Source: an uncultured Verrucomicrobiota bacterium
GTDB lineage: Bacteria; Verrucomicrobiota; Verrucomicrobiia; Verrucomicrobiales; Verrucomicrobiaceae
Length of the DNA stretch: 52,666 bases
Direction of reading: 5' to 3'
Assembly: GCA_903838675.1 (NCBI GenBank)
Contig: CAILZI010000125.1
Location: 1 to 52,666, forward strand
Part shown: piece after piece, positions 1-7,898 of the stretch
Position numbering within the stretch: position 1 is the stretch's first letter
How the letters are laid out: each line of letters begins with the position of its first letter
Notes under the pieces: generated by a model
The model's input: the letters and a program-made list of their open reading frames with translations, nothing else
Told to the model about the DNA's origin: nothing
The model's database searches: none
Made by a program: the position numbers and the translations under genes

Positions 1-23
1 CCTACACGACGCTCTTCCGATCT
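1..23 (+). other. Illumina TruSeq read-1 adapter remnant
   Basis: The first 23 bases match the 3' part of the standard Illumina TruSeq universal adapter, ending in GCTCTTCCGATCT. This is untrimmed library sequence at a contig end. Genomic sequence starts at about base 24. The adapter identity is established knowledge and the match is seen directly. Confidence 0.96.
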
Positions 24-41
24 CTAAGGAGGGAGGCACTT

Positions 42-161
42 ATGACGCCTGGTATATCGCATCAACTCGAAGCTGATTTTGGTGATCAAATGGGCCTGTC
101 AATTCTGTTGGGAGCACTAAACCGGACCCCACCGGCGGAGAAGAAACGAGTGCTGCCATAA
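42..161 (+). CDS. possible 39-aa small protein with strong Shine-Dalgarno
   Basis: An ATG at 42 opens a 39-codon frame ending in TAA at 159-161. AAGGAGG lies at 26-32, nine bases before the start, and is one of the strongest ribosome-binding sites in a window where most genes have none. The peptide (MTPGISHQLEADFGDQ...) has no signal peptide and I do not recognise it. Because the contig begins just upstream, the true promoter and any longer context are missing. It could be a real small gene, or a chance frame next to a chimeric adapter-ligated end. Confidence 0.35.
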   Translation: MTPGISHQLEADFGDQMGLSILLGALNRTPPAEKKRVLP

Positions 162-200
162 AAGCATTTCGAGCGTCTGCTGATTTCACACAACCTGGCT

Positions 201-1736
201 ATGCGAACCACACCCTTTGTCTTGCTGACTTTTGCATTCGTCTTGTCAATGTCCACTGAGGCTGCGACTCCTCAGGAGGTCACTGTGGCGATCACGAAGG
301 CTGTTTCCTTCTATCATGCCAAGGCGGCGGCGCATGGGGGCTATGTTTATAGTTACAGCGCAGACTTCACGCTGAGAGAGGCTGAGGGAATTCCGGAAGT
401 GGATACGGTTTGGATTCAACCGCCGGGAACACCGGCGGTGGGGATGGCGATGCTGGATGCGTATGAGGCGACGAAGGATGAGAATTGCCTGGCTGCGGCG
501 GTGGAAGCGGCGCATGCGGTGGCACGCACGCAACTGGCCTCGGGGGGCTGGAATTACTCGGGGCATTTTGATGCGAAGAATCGTGTGGCGCAGCTTTATC
601 GGCGTGATGTGAATGGCGGGCTCATCGAGCGGAAAAAAGTGCCTGAGGGTGAAGGTGGGTGGGAGGTGTGGAAGAGGCACGCGAACAAGAACAACTACTC
701 CACGTTTGATGATGATGTCTCGCAGGCGGCGACGCGACTGCTGGTGCGGGTGGATCATGCGCTGGGGGGCAAGGATGCGGAAATCAAGGAGGCGGCGGAT
801 TTCGCGCTGAACGCGATCATGGCCACGCAGTATCCGGCGGGTGGGTGGAGCGCGAACTGGGACACGTGGCCGAGTGCTCCGCCGCCGGTGACGATGTATC
901 CGATCAAGGCGGGAAGTTACCCTGCTGACTGGCCGCGCAAGTGGCCGAAGGATTTTACCGGCTGCTATGTGCTCAATGACAACACGCATGCGACGCTGAT
1001 GAGCACGCTTCTTCTCGCGTGGCAGCTGCGAGGAGATGCCAAATATCTGGAGGCGGCGAAACGTGGCGGGGATTTCCTCATCAGTGCGCAGATGCCGGAT
1101 CCGCAGCCGGCGTGGGGGCAGCAGTATGATGCTGAGATGCACCCATCCTGGAGCCGCGCCTTTGAACCGAGTGCGGTTTGTGGACGTGAAAGCCAATCTG
1201 CGATGTGGGCGCTGCTGAAGCTGGCGGCGACCACGGGTGACAAGAAGTATCTTGCCCCACTGCCGAGGGCGCTCGCGTATCTGCGGAAGTCGCGGCTGCC
1301 GGATGGGCAGATCGCGCGCTACTATGAGTTGCAGACCAATCAGCCGCTGTACTTTGAACGTGGTGAAGGTGGCAAGGGTTTTGTGCTAACTTATTCGGAC
1401 AAGAAGGCTTCCTCCAATTATGGCTGGAAATGGGAGAGTGAACTGGATGCGATTGAGTCGATTGGGAGGAAGATCGGACGGGGTGAGCCGGTGATTTTTC
1501 CCCGCGTTGAAAAGGAGCGGTGGTCTTCGCCACCGACGGAGGGGGACATTGCGGCAATCTTGAAGGAGCAAGGAGCGGATGGCTCCTGGGCCGTGACTGA
1601 TGAGGATCGCGGCTGGATGCGCGATGCAGGCGGGAAGAAAACGCGCCCAGCGGGTGGTGTGATCTACAGCCTCGATTTTGTGCAGAATGTGAAGGCGCTG
1701 AGCACGTGGCTGAAAGCAAATGGAGGCGCACGATGA
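201..1736 (+). CDS. secreted pectate-lyase-like (alpha/alpha-toroid) protein
   Basis: 511 aa with an N-terminal signal peptide (roughly residues 1-21, cleavage after STEA). The body resembles the pectic acid lyase (PL10-type) fold. It has repeated Trp/Gly-rich segments such as ASGGWNYSG and PAGGWSANWDTW, a TFDDDVSQAATRLL stretch, and a region with H-S-P/Ala-rich helices expected of an alpha/alpha toroid. Such proteins cleave polygalacturonate by beta-elimination outside the cell or in the periplasm. I could not pin down the catalytic Arg/Asp residues, so activity is inferred from family resemblance. It is the first gene of a same-strand set with the DUF1549/DUF1553 and DUF1501 genes, 98 bases before the next start. 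Confidence 0.7.
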   Translation: MRTTPFVLLTFAFVLSMSTEAATPQEVTVAITKAVSFYHAKAAAHGGYVYSYSADFTLREAEGIPEVDTVWIQPPGTPAVGMAMLDAYEATKDENCLAAAVEAAHAVARTQLASGGWNYSGHFDAKNRVAQLYRRDVNGGLIERKKVPEGEGGWEVWKRHANKNNYSTFDDDVSQAATRLLVRVDHALGGKDAEIKEAADFALNAIMATQYPAGGWSANWDTWPSAPPPVTMYPIKAGSYPADWPRKWPKDFTGCYVLNDNTHATLMSTLLLAWQLRGDAKYLEAAKRGGDFLISAQMPDPQPAWGQQYDAEMHPSWSRAFEPSAVCGRESQSAMWALLKLAATTGDKKYLAPLPRALAYLRKSRLPDGQIARYYELQTNQPLYFERGEGGKGFVLTYSDKKASSNYGWKWESELDAIESIGRKIGRGEPVIFPRVEKERWSSPPTEGDIAAILKEQGADGSWAVTDEDRGWMRDAGGKKTRPAGGVIYSLDFVQNVKALSTWLKANGGAR

Positions 1737-1834
1737 ATGCAAGGATGCTTTGGAGCTCTGCACAAGCCGTTGGACGTTCGAAAGCGCCACAGGACCGGCG
1801 CACTCCAGAACGCTGGCGCGTTTATTTCAAGCCC

Positions 1835-3760
1835 ATGTACGACCTCCATGCCATTCTCTTCTTTGCGGCGCTCTTCTGCTGTACTTCAACCTTTGCCGCT
1901 GAGAAATACGAAAATGACACGCCGTGGTCGTACCAGCGTATCCTGCGTCCGATGGTGCCTGCAGTGAAAGATGCGGCATGGCCGAAGGATGATATTGATC
2001 GTTTCATTCTTGCGCGGCTGGAGAAGGACAGCCTGCATCCCATTAGCGATGCTTCGCGTCTTACGCTGATTCGGCGGGCGTCGTTTGACTTGCGTGGACT
2101 GCCGCCGACGCAGGAGGAGGTGGAACGCTTTGTGCGTGACAGCGCGCCAGATGATGTGGCGTTTGCGAAGGTGGTGGATGCATTTTTGCAAAGCGAACGT
2201 TTTGGCGAACGGTGGGCACGGCACTGGCTGGATGTGGTGCGCTATGCGGACAGCGTGGGCAGGGTTTGGAATGCGCCGTTTACGTATGCGTGGAAGTATC
2301 GCGACTGGGTGATTGATTCGTTGAACGCGGACAAGGCTTACAATCGATTTGTGGCGGAGCAGATTGCGGGTGACCTGCTTCCAGCATCCAACGTGCTGCA
2401 AAAGCGTGATCAGATTGTCGGCACGGGCATGCTGGCACTGGGAAGCGTGAACTTGCAGGAAGGGGACTATGAGCAGTTTGTGCTCGATCAGGTGGATGAT
2501 CAGATTGATGTGGTGTCGCGCGCTCTCATGGGGCTGACGCTGAGCTGCGCGCGGTGCCACGACCACAAGACGGAACCTGTGAGCCAGAAGGACTACTATG
2601 CGCTGGCGGGCATTTTTTACAGCAGCCGCACGCTGCCAGGTCAGGCGAATCGCAGCGACATGAATGGCTCAGGCTATGTGGATCCGGAGATGCTGGTGGA
2701 TCTGCCCACGAAGCTGAATGAGGCGGTGGGCCCGCCTGCGAAGCTGCCGGAGGGGATTCATTCGATGGATGATATCCGGGCGCTGGGGAATCCGAAGACG
2801 ACGATCCGCTACGATGTGGATCCGCACTTCTGCATGGGGGTTATAGAAGGTGAGGCGAAAGATTGTGAACTGGCAGTGGGTGGTGATCCGCATGATCGCA
2901 AGGCGGCACCGGAGCGCGGCAGGCTCGGCATGCCTGCCCTACCCCCGCTGCCGAAGGTTCCGGCGAAGTCCTCGGGACGTCTGGAGCTGGCGCAGTGGAT
3001 GACGCAGCCTACGCATCCGCTGACATCACGCGTGGCGGTGAACCGCCTGTGGCAGCATCTGTTTGGTGAAGGGATCGTGCGCACGGTGGATGATTTTGGG
3101 ATCACGGGGAGTGATCCGACGCATCCGGAGTTGCTGGATCATCTGGCGATTCGTTTCATGGAGGGAGGGTGGTCGGTGAAGAAGATGATTCGTGCGATGA
3201 TGCTGAGCCGCACGTATCGGCTGGCGAGCACGGGCAATCCTGAACACCCGGATGCAGGGAACAAGTTGAGGTGGCGGATGAATGCGAAGCGACTGGAACT
3301 GGAGCCGCTGCGGGACACGCTGCTGCAGCTTGCGGGGAAGCTTACGTTTGACCGGCCTGAAGGCATTCAGGTGGCGGGAACGGGTGGCAAGGGGCGGCAT
3401 GGTCTGACGCGTGGCTTGCTCAGCATCGAAGATCCTTACCGCACGATTTATCTGCCGGTGGTGCGAGACAATGTGCCGGAGCTTTTTAGCACTTTTGATT
3501 TTCCCGGGCCGACGCAGATCAAGGGGCAGCGGGATGTGACGACGGTGGCTCCGCAGGCGCTGTTTTTTATGAACAACCCGATGGTGAAGGAACTGGCGGG
3601 GGAGATTGCGGAAAAAGCTGGGAAGGATGTGAAGGCTGTCTATCGGGCTGTGCTGGGACGGGAGCCGTCGAGTGAGGAGGTGCGTGATGCGGGTGAGCTA
3701 GATCTGCAGACGCTGGTGCAAGCACTGCTGGGAACGGCGGAGTTTCGATATGCGTTTTAA
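1835..3760 (+). CDS. secreted DUF1549/DUF1553 (PSD1-type) protein
   Basis: The ATG at 1835 was chosen because it begins a clear signal peptide (MYDLHAILFFAALFCC...TFAA). An earlier in-frame start at 1706 would run back into the preceding gene. 641 aa. The N-terminal half carries DUF1549 (DDIDRFILARLEK, SFDLRGLPPT, ERWARHWLDVVRYADS) and ends in a c-type heme-like CARCH motif near residue 238. The C-terminal half is DUF1553 (RVAVNRLWQHLFGEGIV, DDFGITG, SRTYRLAS, NVPELFSTFDFP). These proteins are large families in Planctomycetota and Verrucomicrobiota with no proven reaction. Unlike many relatives it lacks the extra N-terminal cytochrome domain. It is followed after 15 bases by its usual partner, DUF1501. 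Confidence 0.9.
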   Translation: MYDLHAILFFAALFCCTSTFAAEKYENDTPWSYQRILRPMVPAVKDAAWPKDDIDRFILARLEKDSLHPISDASRLTLIRRASFDLRGLPPTQEEVERFVRDSAPDDVAFAKVVDAFLQSERFGERWARHWLDVVRYADSVGRVWNAPFTYAWKYRDWVIDSLNADKAYNRFVAEQIAGDLLPASNVLQKRDQIVGTGMLALGSVNLQEGDYEQFVLDQVDDQIDVVSRALMGLTLSCARCHDHKTEPVSQKDYYALAGIFYSSRTLPGQANRSDMNGSGYVDPEMLVDLPTKLNEAVGPPAKLPEGIHSMDDIRALGNPKTTIRYDVDPHFCMGVIEGEAKDCELAVGGDPHDRKAAPERGRLGMPALPPLPKVPAKSSGRLELAQWMTQPTHPLTSRVAVNRLWQHLFGEGIVRTVDDFGITGSDPTHPELLDHLAIRFMEGGWSVKKMIRAMMLSRTYRLASTGNPEHPDAGNKLRWRMNAKRLELEPLRDTLLQLAGKLTFDRPEGIQVAGTGGKGRHGLTRGLLSIEDPYRTIYLPVVRDNVPELFSTFDFPGPTQIKGQRDVTTVAPQALFFMNNPMVKELAGEIAEKAGKDVKAVYRAVLGREPSSEEVRDAGELDLQTLVQALLGTAEFRYAF

Positions 3761-3775
3761 CCTTTCACTTTTACT

Positions 3776-5125
3776 ATGACCACACGTCGTTCCATTCTTC
3801 AATCAACCAGCACAGGCTTCGGCTGGCTGGCGTTTAATGCGCTGCATCAGCAGTGGGCGGGGGCTGCGGCACCGCCGAAGACGATCAATCCGCTGGCGCC
3901 GAAAGCGCCGCATTTTGCGGCGAGGGCAAAGCGGGTGATTTTTATGTTTATGCAGGGAGGGCCGAGCCACCTGGACACGTTTGATTACAAGCCGGAGCTG
4001 GCGAAGGCAGAAGCGGGCAAGGTGCAGAAGTACATGGGGAGCGTGTTTGAGTTCAAGCCGCGCGGGAAGAGCGGGCTGATGATTTCGGAGGCGTTTCCTG
4101 AACTGGCGAAACATGCGGATGAGCTGTGCCTGCTGAATGGCATGCAGACGCGCACGAATGCGCACCAGATGGCGACGGTGGCGCTGCACATCGGGAGTGA
4201 GACGTTTGTGCGGCCGTCGATGGGGGCGTGGATTGTTTATGGACTCGGCACGGTGGCGGAGGATCTGCCGGGGTTTGTCACGATCAATCCGGCGGCGGAC
4301 AATGGTGGAGCGATGAACTATGGATCGGCGTTTTTGCCGGCGACGTTTCAAGGCACGCGCCTGAGCAGCGGCGGTGGAGGCGTGCCAGACCTGAGCAACG
4401 AGAGGCTTAGTGATGCGCAGCAGCGGAAGCAGATCGAGTTCATCCAGAAGGCGAATCGCAGGCTGCTCAGCGGGGATCCGGGGAATCCGGAGATTGAGGG
4501 GATTATTCAGAGTTATGAACTGGCGTACAAGATGCAGACGAGCGTGCCGGAGGTGCTGGATTTGGACAAGGAGCCGCAGCATATAAGGGAGCTCTATGGT
4601 CTGGATGATGGCAGCACGGAACGCTTTGGGACGCAGTGTCTGATGGCGCGGCGCATGGCGGAAAAGGGCGTGAGGTTTATTCAGCTGACTTCACCGGGAT
4701 GGGATCATCACAACGGGCTGCGAGACAATCTCGCGCGGCAGTGCACTTCGATTGACAAACCGATTGCGGGATTGATCGCGGATCTGAAGCAGCGGGACAT
4801 GCTGAAGGACACGCTGATTATTTGGGGTGGTGAGTTTGGGAGAGGCAGCGGCTATGACAACGAGCCCTACAATGGGCGTGGTCATAATGGTGGCGGTTAC
4901 ACGATGTGGATGGCGGGTGGTGGGGTGAAGGGAGGCTTCACTTACGGCAGCACGAATGACTTGGGGGACAAGGCTGAGACCGGGATCATCGGCACGCATG
5001 AGCTGCATGCCACGGTGCTGCACCTGCTGGGCATGAATCATGAGCGGCTGACATATCGCTATGCAGGAAGAAATTTCCGGCTGACGGATGTGAGCGGCGA
5101 GGTGGCGAAGGGGATTTTGGCGTGA
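3776..5125 (+). CDS. DUF1501 (sulfatase-fold) exported protein
   Basis: 449 aa. It begins MTTRRSILQSTSTGFGW, a twin-Arg-like leader fitting Tat export. DUF1501 hallmarks are RVIFMFMQGGPSHLDTFDYKP near residue 55, NGMQTRTNAHQMA, a late IIWGGEFGRG, and GRGHNGGGYTMWMAGGGVKGG. The fold belongs to the alkaline-phosphatase/sulfatase superfamily, but no reaction is established. It lies 15 bases after the DUF1549/DUF1553 gene, the standard pairing, which suggests the two act together on a polymer at the cell surface. Here the pair sits next to a pectate-lyase-like gene, so pectin-like substrates are a reasonable guess. Confidence 0.92.
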   Translation: MTTRRSILQSTSTGFGWLAFNALHQQWAGAAAPPKTINPLAPKAPHFAARAKRVIFMFMQGGPSHLDTFDYKPELAKAEAGKVQKYMGSVFEFKPRGKSGLMISEAFPELAKHADELCLLNGMQTRTNAHQMATVALHIGSETFVRPSMGAWIVYGLGTVAEDLPGFVTINPAADNGGAMNYGSAFLPATFQGTRLSSGGGGVPDLSNERLSDAQQRKQIEFIQKANRRLLSGDPGNPEIEGIIQSYELAYKMQTSVPEVLDLDKEPQHIRELYGLDDGSTERFGTQCLMARRMAEKGVRFIQLTSPGWDHHNGLRDNLARQCTSIDKPIAGLIADLKQRDMLKDTLIIWGGEFGRGSGYDNEPYNGRGHNGGGYTMWMAGGGVKGGFTYGSTNDLGDKAETGIIGTHELHATVLHLLGMNHERLTYRYAGRNFRLTDVSGEVAKGILA

Positions 5126-5129
5126 CGGT

Positions 5130-6548
5130 TTATCCGCCGATCGCTCGCTTGAGAAGATTCGCTGTGATGCGCTGGACGCGGGCGTCCGTGCCGTGGGGGC
5201 GGGAGTAGTGGCTCCAGACGGGCATGTGGCCGGGCGGCTTGCTCAAACCCTGCGCCCACCAGATGGTGGAGGCATTGAAGATGAAGTTCCCTTTTGGGCC
5301 GTCGAAGATCACGGCCTGCCACTGCTGCGGATTGCTGCCGCCCTGGAAGGCGGTGCCAGCGGCGAGGATTTCGAGACCGGGCAGTTCCTTCGGTGCATCG
5401 CCATGATACTCCCAGCCGATCATTCCGGGAATGGTGTCTCCCTGCTTCATGCCCGTGCCTTCAAACACCCAGTGACTTGGCTTGGTGCAGATCCAGTCGC
5501 CACCACCGTTCACGGGGTCGATGTTGCGCACGCCCATGAGATAGCCTTCGTCCGGCCCGCGATGCGGATAGGGACCGTTATTCTTTTCGCGATCCACGGC
5601 ATACTTGTAGTCTCCCCCGTACGGGCCGCCACGGAAGATGCGGCGATTGGGGACGCCGCTGGCATTCGGTGAGAAAGGCGTGACCCAGCAGACGGAATTG
5701 CCGGAAAGGAAGAGCAGATTGACGCCTGCATCGCGCATCTTCGCCACGCTGTCGTGCTGACGGATGTCCCAATATTCGTCGTGCCCGATGCTGATGAAGG
5801 CCTTGCACTTCAAACCGTGATCCGGGGTGATCATGTCGGCATTCGAGCAGTAGGTCACATCGTAGCCTTCCTTTTCCAGCCAGTAGGCGGCGGGAAACTC
5901 AAAGCACAGCCACTCGCCGCTGCCGACGGACTGCGGGTTCTCGTAGATCTGCGCATACTTGGCATACGGACGATCAAAGCTCACATCCGACCACGGCCCC
6001 TGGTTGCCCTTTGGATCGGTGTAGAGCGAGTAATTGTCCGGCCACTTGTTGTAGGCCTGCCAGGTGTTGTCACTGCACTGAAAGAGAATGTCCGCCTTTC
6101 GATCGTCAGTGACAATGAAGACGATGTAGCTCTGCCAGTAGGGTTCGTCCTTTGAGGCTGGCAATGTGGTGAGGCGGCCGAGGTAGACGCCGCTGAGCCA
6201 GTCCTGCGGAATGGTGATGGAGGTCGTCTTCTCCCAGCGGCATTCGCGGAGGCGCTTCTCACCGATCTCGGGCACGGGCTGCTCTTTGCCTTCAAAGGGG
6301 CCGAATTCGGCCATCAGGCGCGCGCCGCAGCCGCCGTAGTAGCCGGTGCGGAAGATTTCGAGTTTGAAGCGAGCGCTGGGTTTGGTGCTGACGAAGATGT
6401 CCAGGGCTTCACCAGCTTTCACGGACTGGCGCGAGCAGTAGCCTTCAATGAACGAGGTGCGGAAGCCCTCGTTCTTGTCGAGACGCATGCGGGTGAGCTG
6501 CCAGTCGCGCGAGCCGGGCTTGGAGTTTTCAGCGGAGATCAGGGACAT
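5130..6548 (-). CDS. N,N-dimethylformamidase large-subunit-like protein
   Basis: 472 aa from ATG at 6548. The reading frame stays open upstream into the SDR gene, but the family-like sequence begins around here; a TTG about nine codons upstream is an alternative. Recognised segments are EIFRTGYYGGCGARLM, WQSYIVFIVTDD, DNTWQAYNKWPDNYSLY, FISIGHDEYWD, LFLSGNSVCW and IFRGGPYGGD, typical of the C-terminal domain of DMFase beta/large subunits. The known enzyme hydrolyses DMF with an Fe site. This protein lacks the large N-terminal extension and has no small-subunit gene nearby, so the substrate is unknown. Last gene of a minus-strand FKBP-SDR-DMFase-like set, ending four bases from the convergent DUF1501 gene. 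Confidence 0.78.
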   Translation of the reverse strand: MSLISAENSKPGSRDWQLTRMRLDKNEGFRTSFIEGYCSRQSVKAGEALDIFVSTKPSARFKLEIFRTGYYGGCGARLMAEFGPFEGKEQPVPEIGEKRLRECRWEKTTSITIPQDWLSGVYLGRLTTLPASKDEPYWQSYIVFIVTDDRKADILFQCSDNTWQAYNKWPDNYSLYTDPKGNQGPWSDVSFDRPYAKYAQIYENPQSVGSGEWLCFEFPAAYWLEKEGYDVTYCSNADMITPDHGLKCKAFISIGHDEYWDIRQHDSVAKMRDAGVNLLFLSGNSVCWVTPFSPNASGVPNRRIFRGGPYGGDYKYAVDREKNNGPYPHRGPDEGYLMGVRNIDPVNGGGDWICTKPSHWVFEGTGMKQGDTIPGMIGWEYHGDAPKELPGLEILAAGTAFQGGSNPQQWQAVIFDGPKGNFIFNASTIWWAQGLSKPPGHMPVWSHYSRPHGTDARVQRITANLLKRAIGG

Positions 6549-6580
6549 GCCCAGATTACGCGCGTTGAAAGCCAAAACGA

Positions 6581-7333
6581 TCAGTAGGTCGCTCTGCCGC
6601 CGGACAAATCGAACACCGCCCCGGTGGTGAAGGAGCAATCTTCGGAGGAGAGCCAGGCGACGAGGGCGGCCGCTTCTTCCTTCTTGCCGAAGCGGTTCAT
6701 GGGGATCTTTGAGAGCATGTAGTCGATGTGCTGCTGGGTGAGCTGCTTGAGGATGTCGGTCTCGATCACGGCCGGGGTGACGGCATTGACGATGACGTTG
6801 CTGGTGGCGAGCTCCTTGCCGAGAGATTTGGTCAAGGCGACGACACCGGCTTTGGAGGCGCTGTAGTGGGCGGCGTTGGGATTGCCCTCCTTGCCGGCGA
6901 TGGAGGCGATGTTGACGATGCGGCCGTAGCCGTTTTTGAGCATGTGCGGAACAACGGCGTGGCAGCAGTGAAAGGGTCCGTTCAGATTGATGGCCATGAC
7001 GCGCTGCCATTCGGCGGGGTCGGTTTCCCAGGTCTTCGCATTCGTTCCCGCGATGCCCGCGTTGTTCACGAGGATGTCGATCTTGCCGAAGGCACCGATG
7101 GTGGATGCGGCGGCGCTTTCCACGGAGATGATGTTGGTGAGATCCACCGTGGCGGTGTGCACTTTGCCCAGGGGGGAGAGTTCAGTTTTGGCAGCCTCCA
7201 GTGCCGCCGCATCAATGTCCCAGAGGCAGACGCCTGCACCTGAGCGCAGCATGCGCTCTGCGATGGCGTAGCCGATTCCGCGTGCGCCACCGGTGACGAT
7301 GGCAACTCTGTCCTTGAGGTCGATTTGATTCAT
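6581..7333 (-). CDS. SDR family oxidoreductase (fabG-like)
   Basis: 250 aa classical short-chain dehydrogenase. It has the Rossmann TGGARGIG motif at residues 14-21, NNAG near 90, a Ser in NIASIAG, and the YSASK active-site pair near residue 157. The Asp in LWDID after beta-2 suggests NAD(H) preference, which is inference. The C-terminal FDLSGGRATY is typical of sugar or hydroxy-acid dehydrogenases. It starts 17 bases after the FKBP stop and is followed by the DMFase-like gene, so the three are probably co-transcribed. The substrate cannot be read from sequence. Confidence 0.88.
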   Translation of the reverse strand: MNQIDLKDRVAIVTGGARGIGYAIAERMLRSGAGVCLWDIDAAALEAAKTELSPLGKVHTATVDLTNIISVESAAASTIGAFGKIDILVNNAGIAGTNAKTWETDPAEWQRVMAINLNGPFHCCHAVVPHMLKNGYGRIVNIASIAGKEGNPNAAHYSASKAGVVALTKSLGKELATSNVIVNAVTPAVIETDILKQLTQQHIDYMLSKIPMNRFGKKEEAAALVAWLSSEDCSFTTGAVFDLSGGRATY

Positions 7334-7350
7334 GGGCAGAGCAATCGCAC

Positions 7351-7755
7351 TCAGTCCTCCCAGACTTTCAGGAGTTCCACTTCAAAGATCAGTGTTTCAT
7401 TCGGCCCGATGTCGATTCCGGCCCCGCGCTTGCCATAGGCGAGCTCAGGCGGAATGAAGAAGCGGAATTTGGCCCCCTCCTGCATAAGCTGCAGGCCTTC
7501 GGTCCAGCCTTTGATGACACGCTTGAGCGGAAACTCCGCAGGTTCGCGACCCGCAAGGTAGGAGCTGTCGAATTCGACGCCATTGAGCAGGGTGCCACGG
7601 TAGTTCACCACCACGGTGTCTTTTGCCTTCGGGCTTTTGCCAGTGCCGGGAGAGAGCACCTGGTACTGCAGACCGCTGGCGGTGGTGGCGATGCCTTCTT
7701 TGGTGGCGTTTGCGGCGAGGAAGGATTTGCCGGTTTCGAGAGCAGATTGGGACAT
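7351..7755 (-). CDS. FKBP-type peptidyl-prolyl cis-trans isomerase
   Basis: 134 aa from ATG at 7755 (MSQSALETGKSFLAANATKEG); upstream in-frame ATGs at 7785 and 7824 are less likely. A short N-terminal FKBP_N-like helix leads into a complete FKBP domain: TASGLQYQVLSPGTGKSP, VNYRGTLLNGVEFDSSY, KRVIKGWTEGLQLMQEGAKF, FFIPPELAYGKRGAG and NETLIFEVELL. These include the usual Tyr, Phe-Asp, Val-Ile and Trp pocket residues. No signal peptide is visible, so it is probably cytoplasmic. It assists folding by proline isomerisation. First gene of the minus-strand set. Confidence 0.93.
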   Translation of the reverse strand: MSQSALETGKSFLAANATKEGIATTASGLQYQVLSPGTGKSPKAKDTVVVNYRGTLLNGVEFDSSYLAGREPAEFPLKRVIKGWTEGLQLMQEGAKFRFFIPPELAYGKRGAGIDIGPNETLIFEVELLKVWED

Positions 7756-7898
7756 GGGAAATTGGGTGAAAGGGGCGGGCTTCATCACCGCAAGCCAAGG
7801 CGCGCGCAACCGCAAATCACACACAATGCGCCGTTGGTTTCGTCGAAATCCCTGCCACTTTGCGTGCGTATCCTAGATACCCCCTTTTTTCCCTTTTC

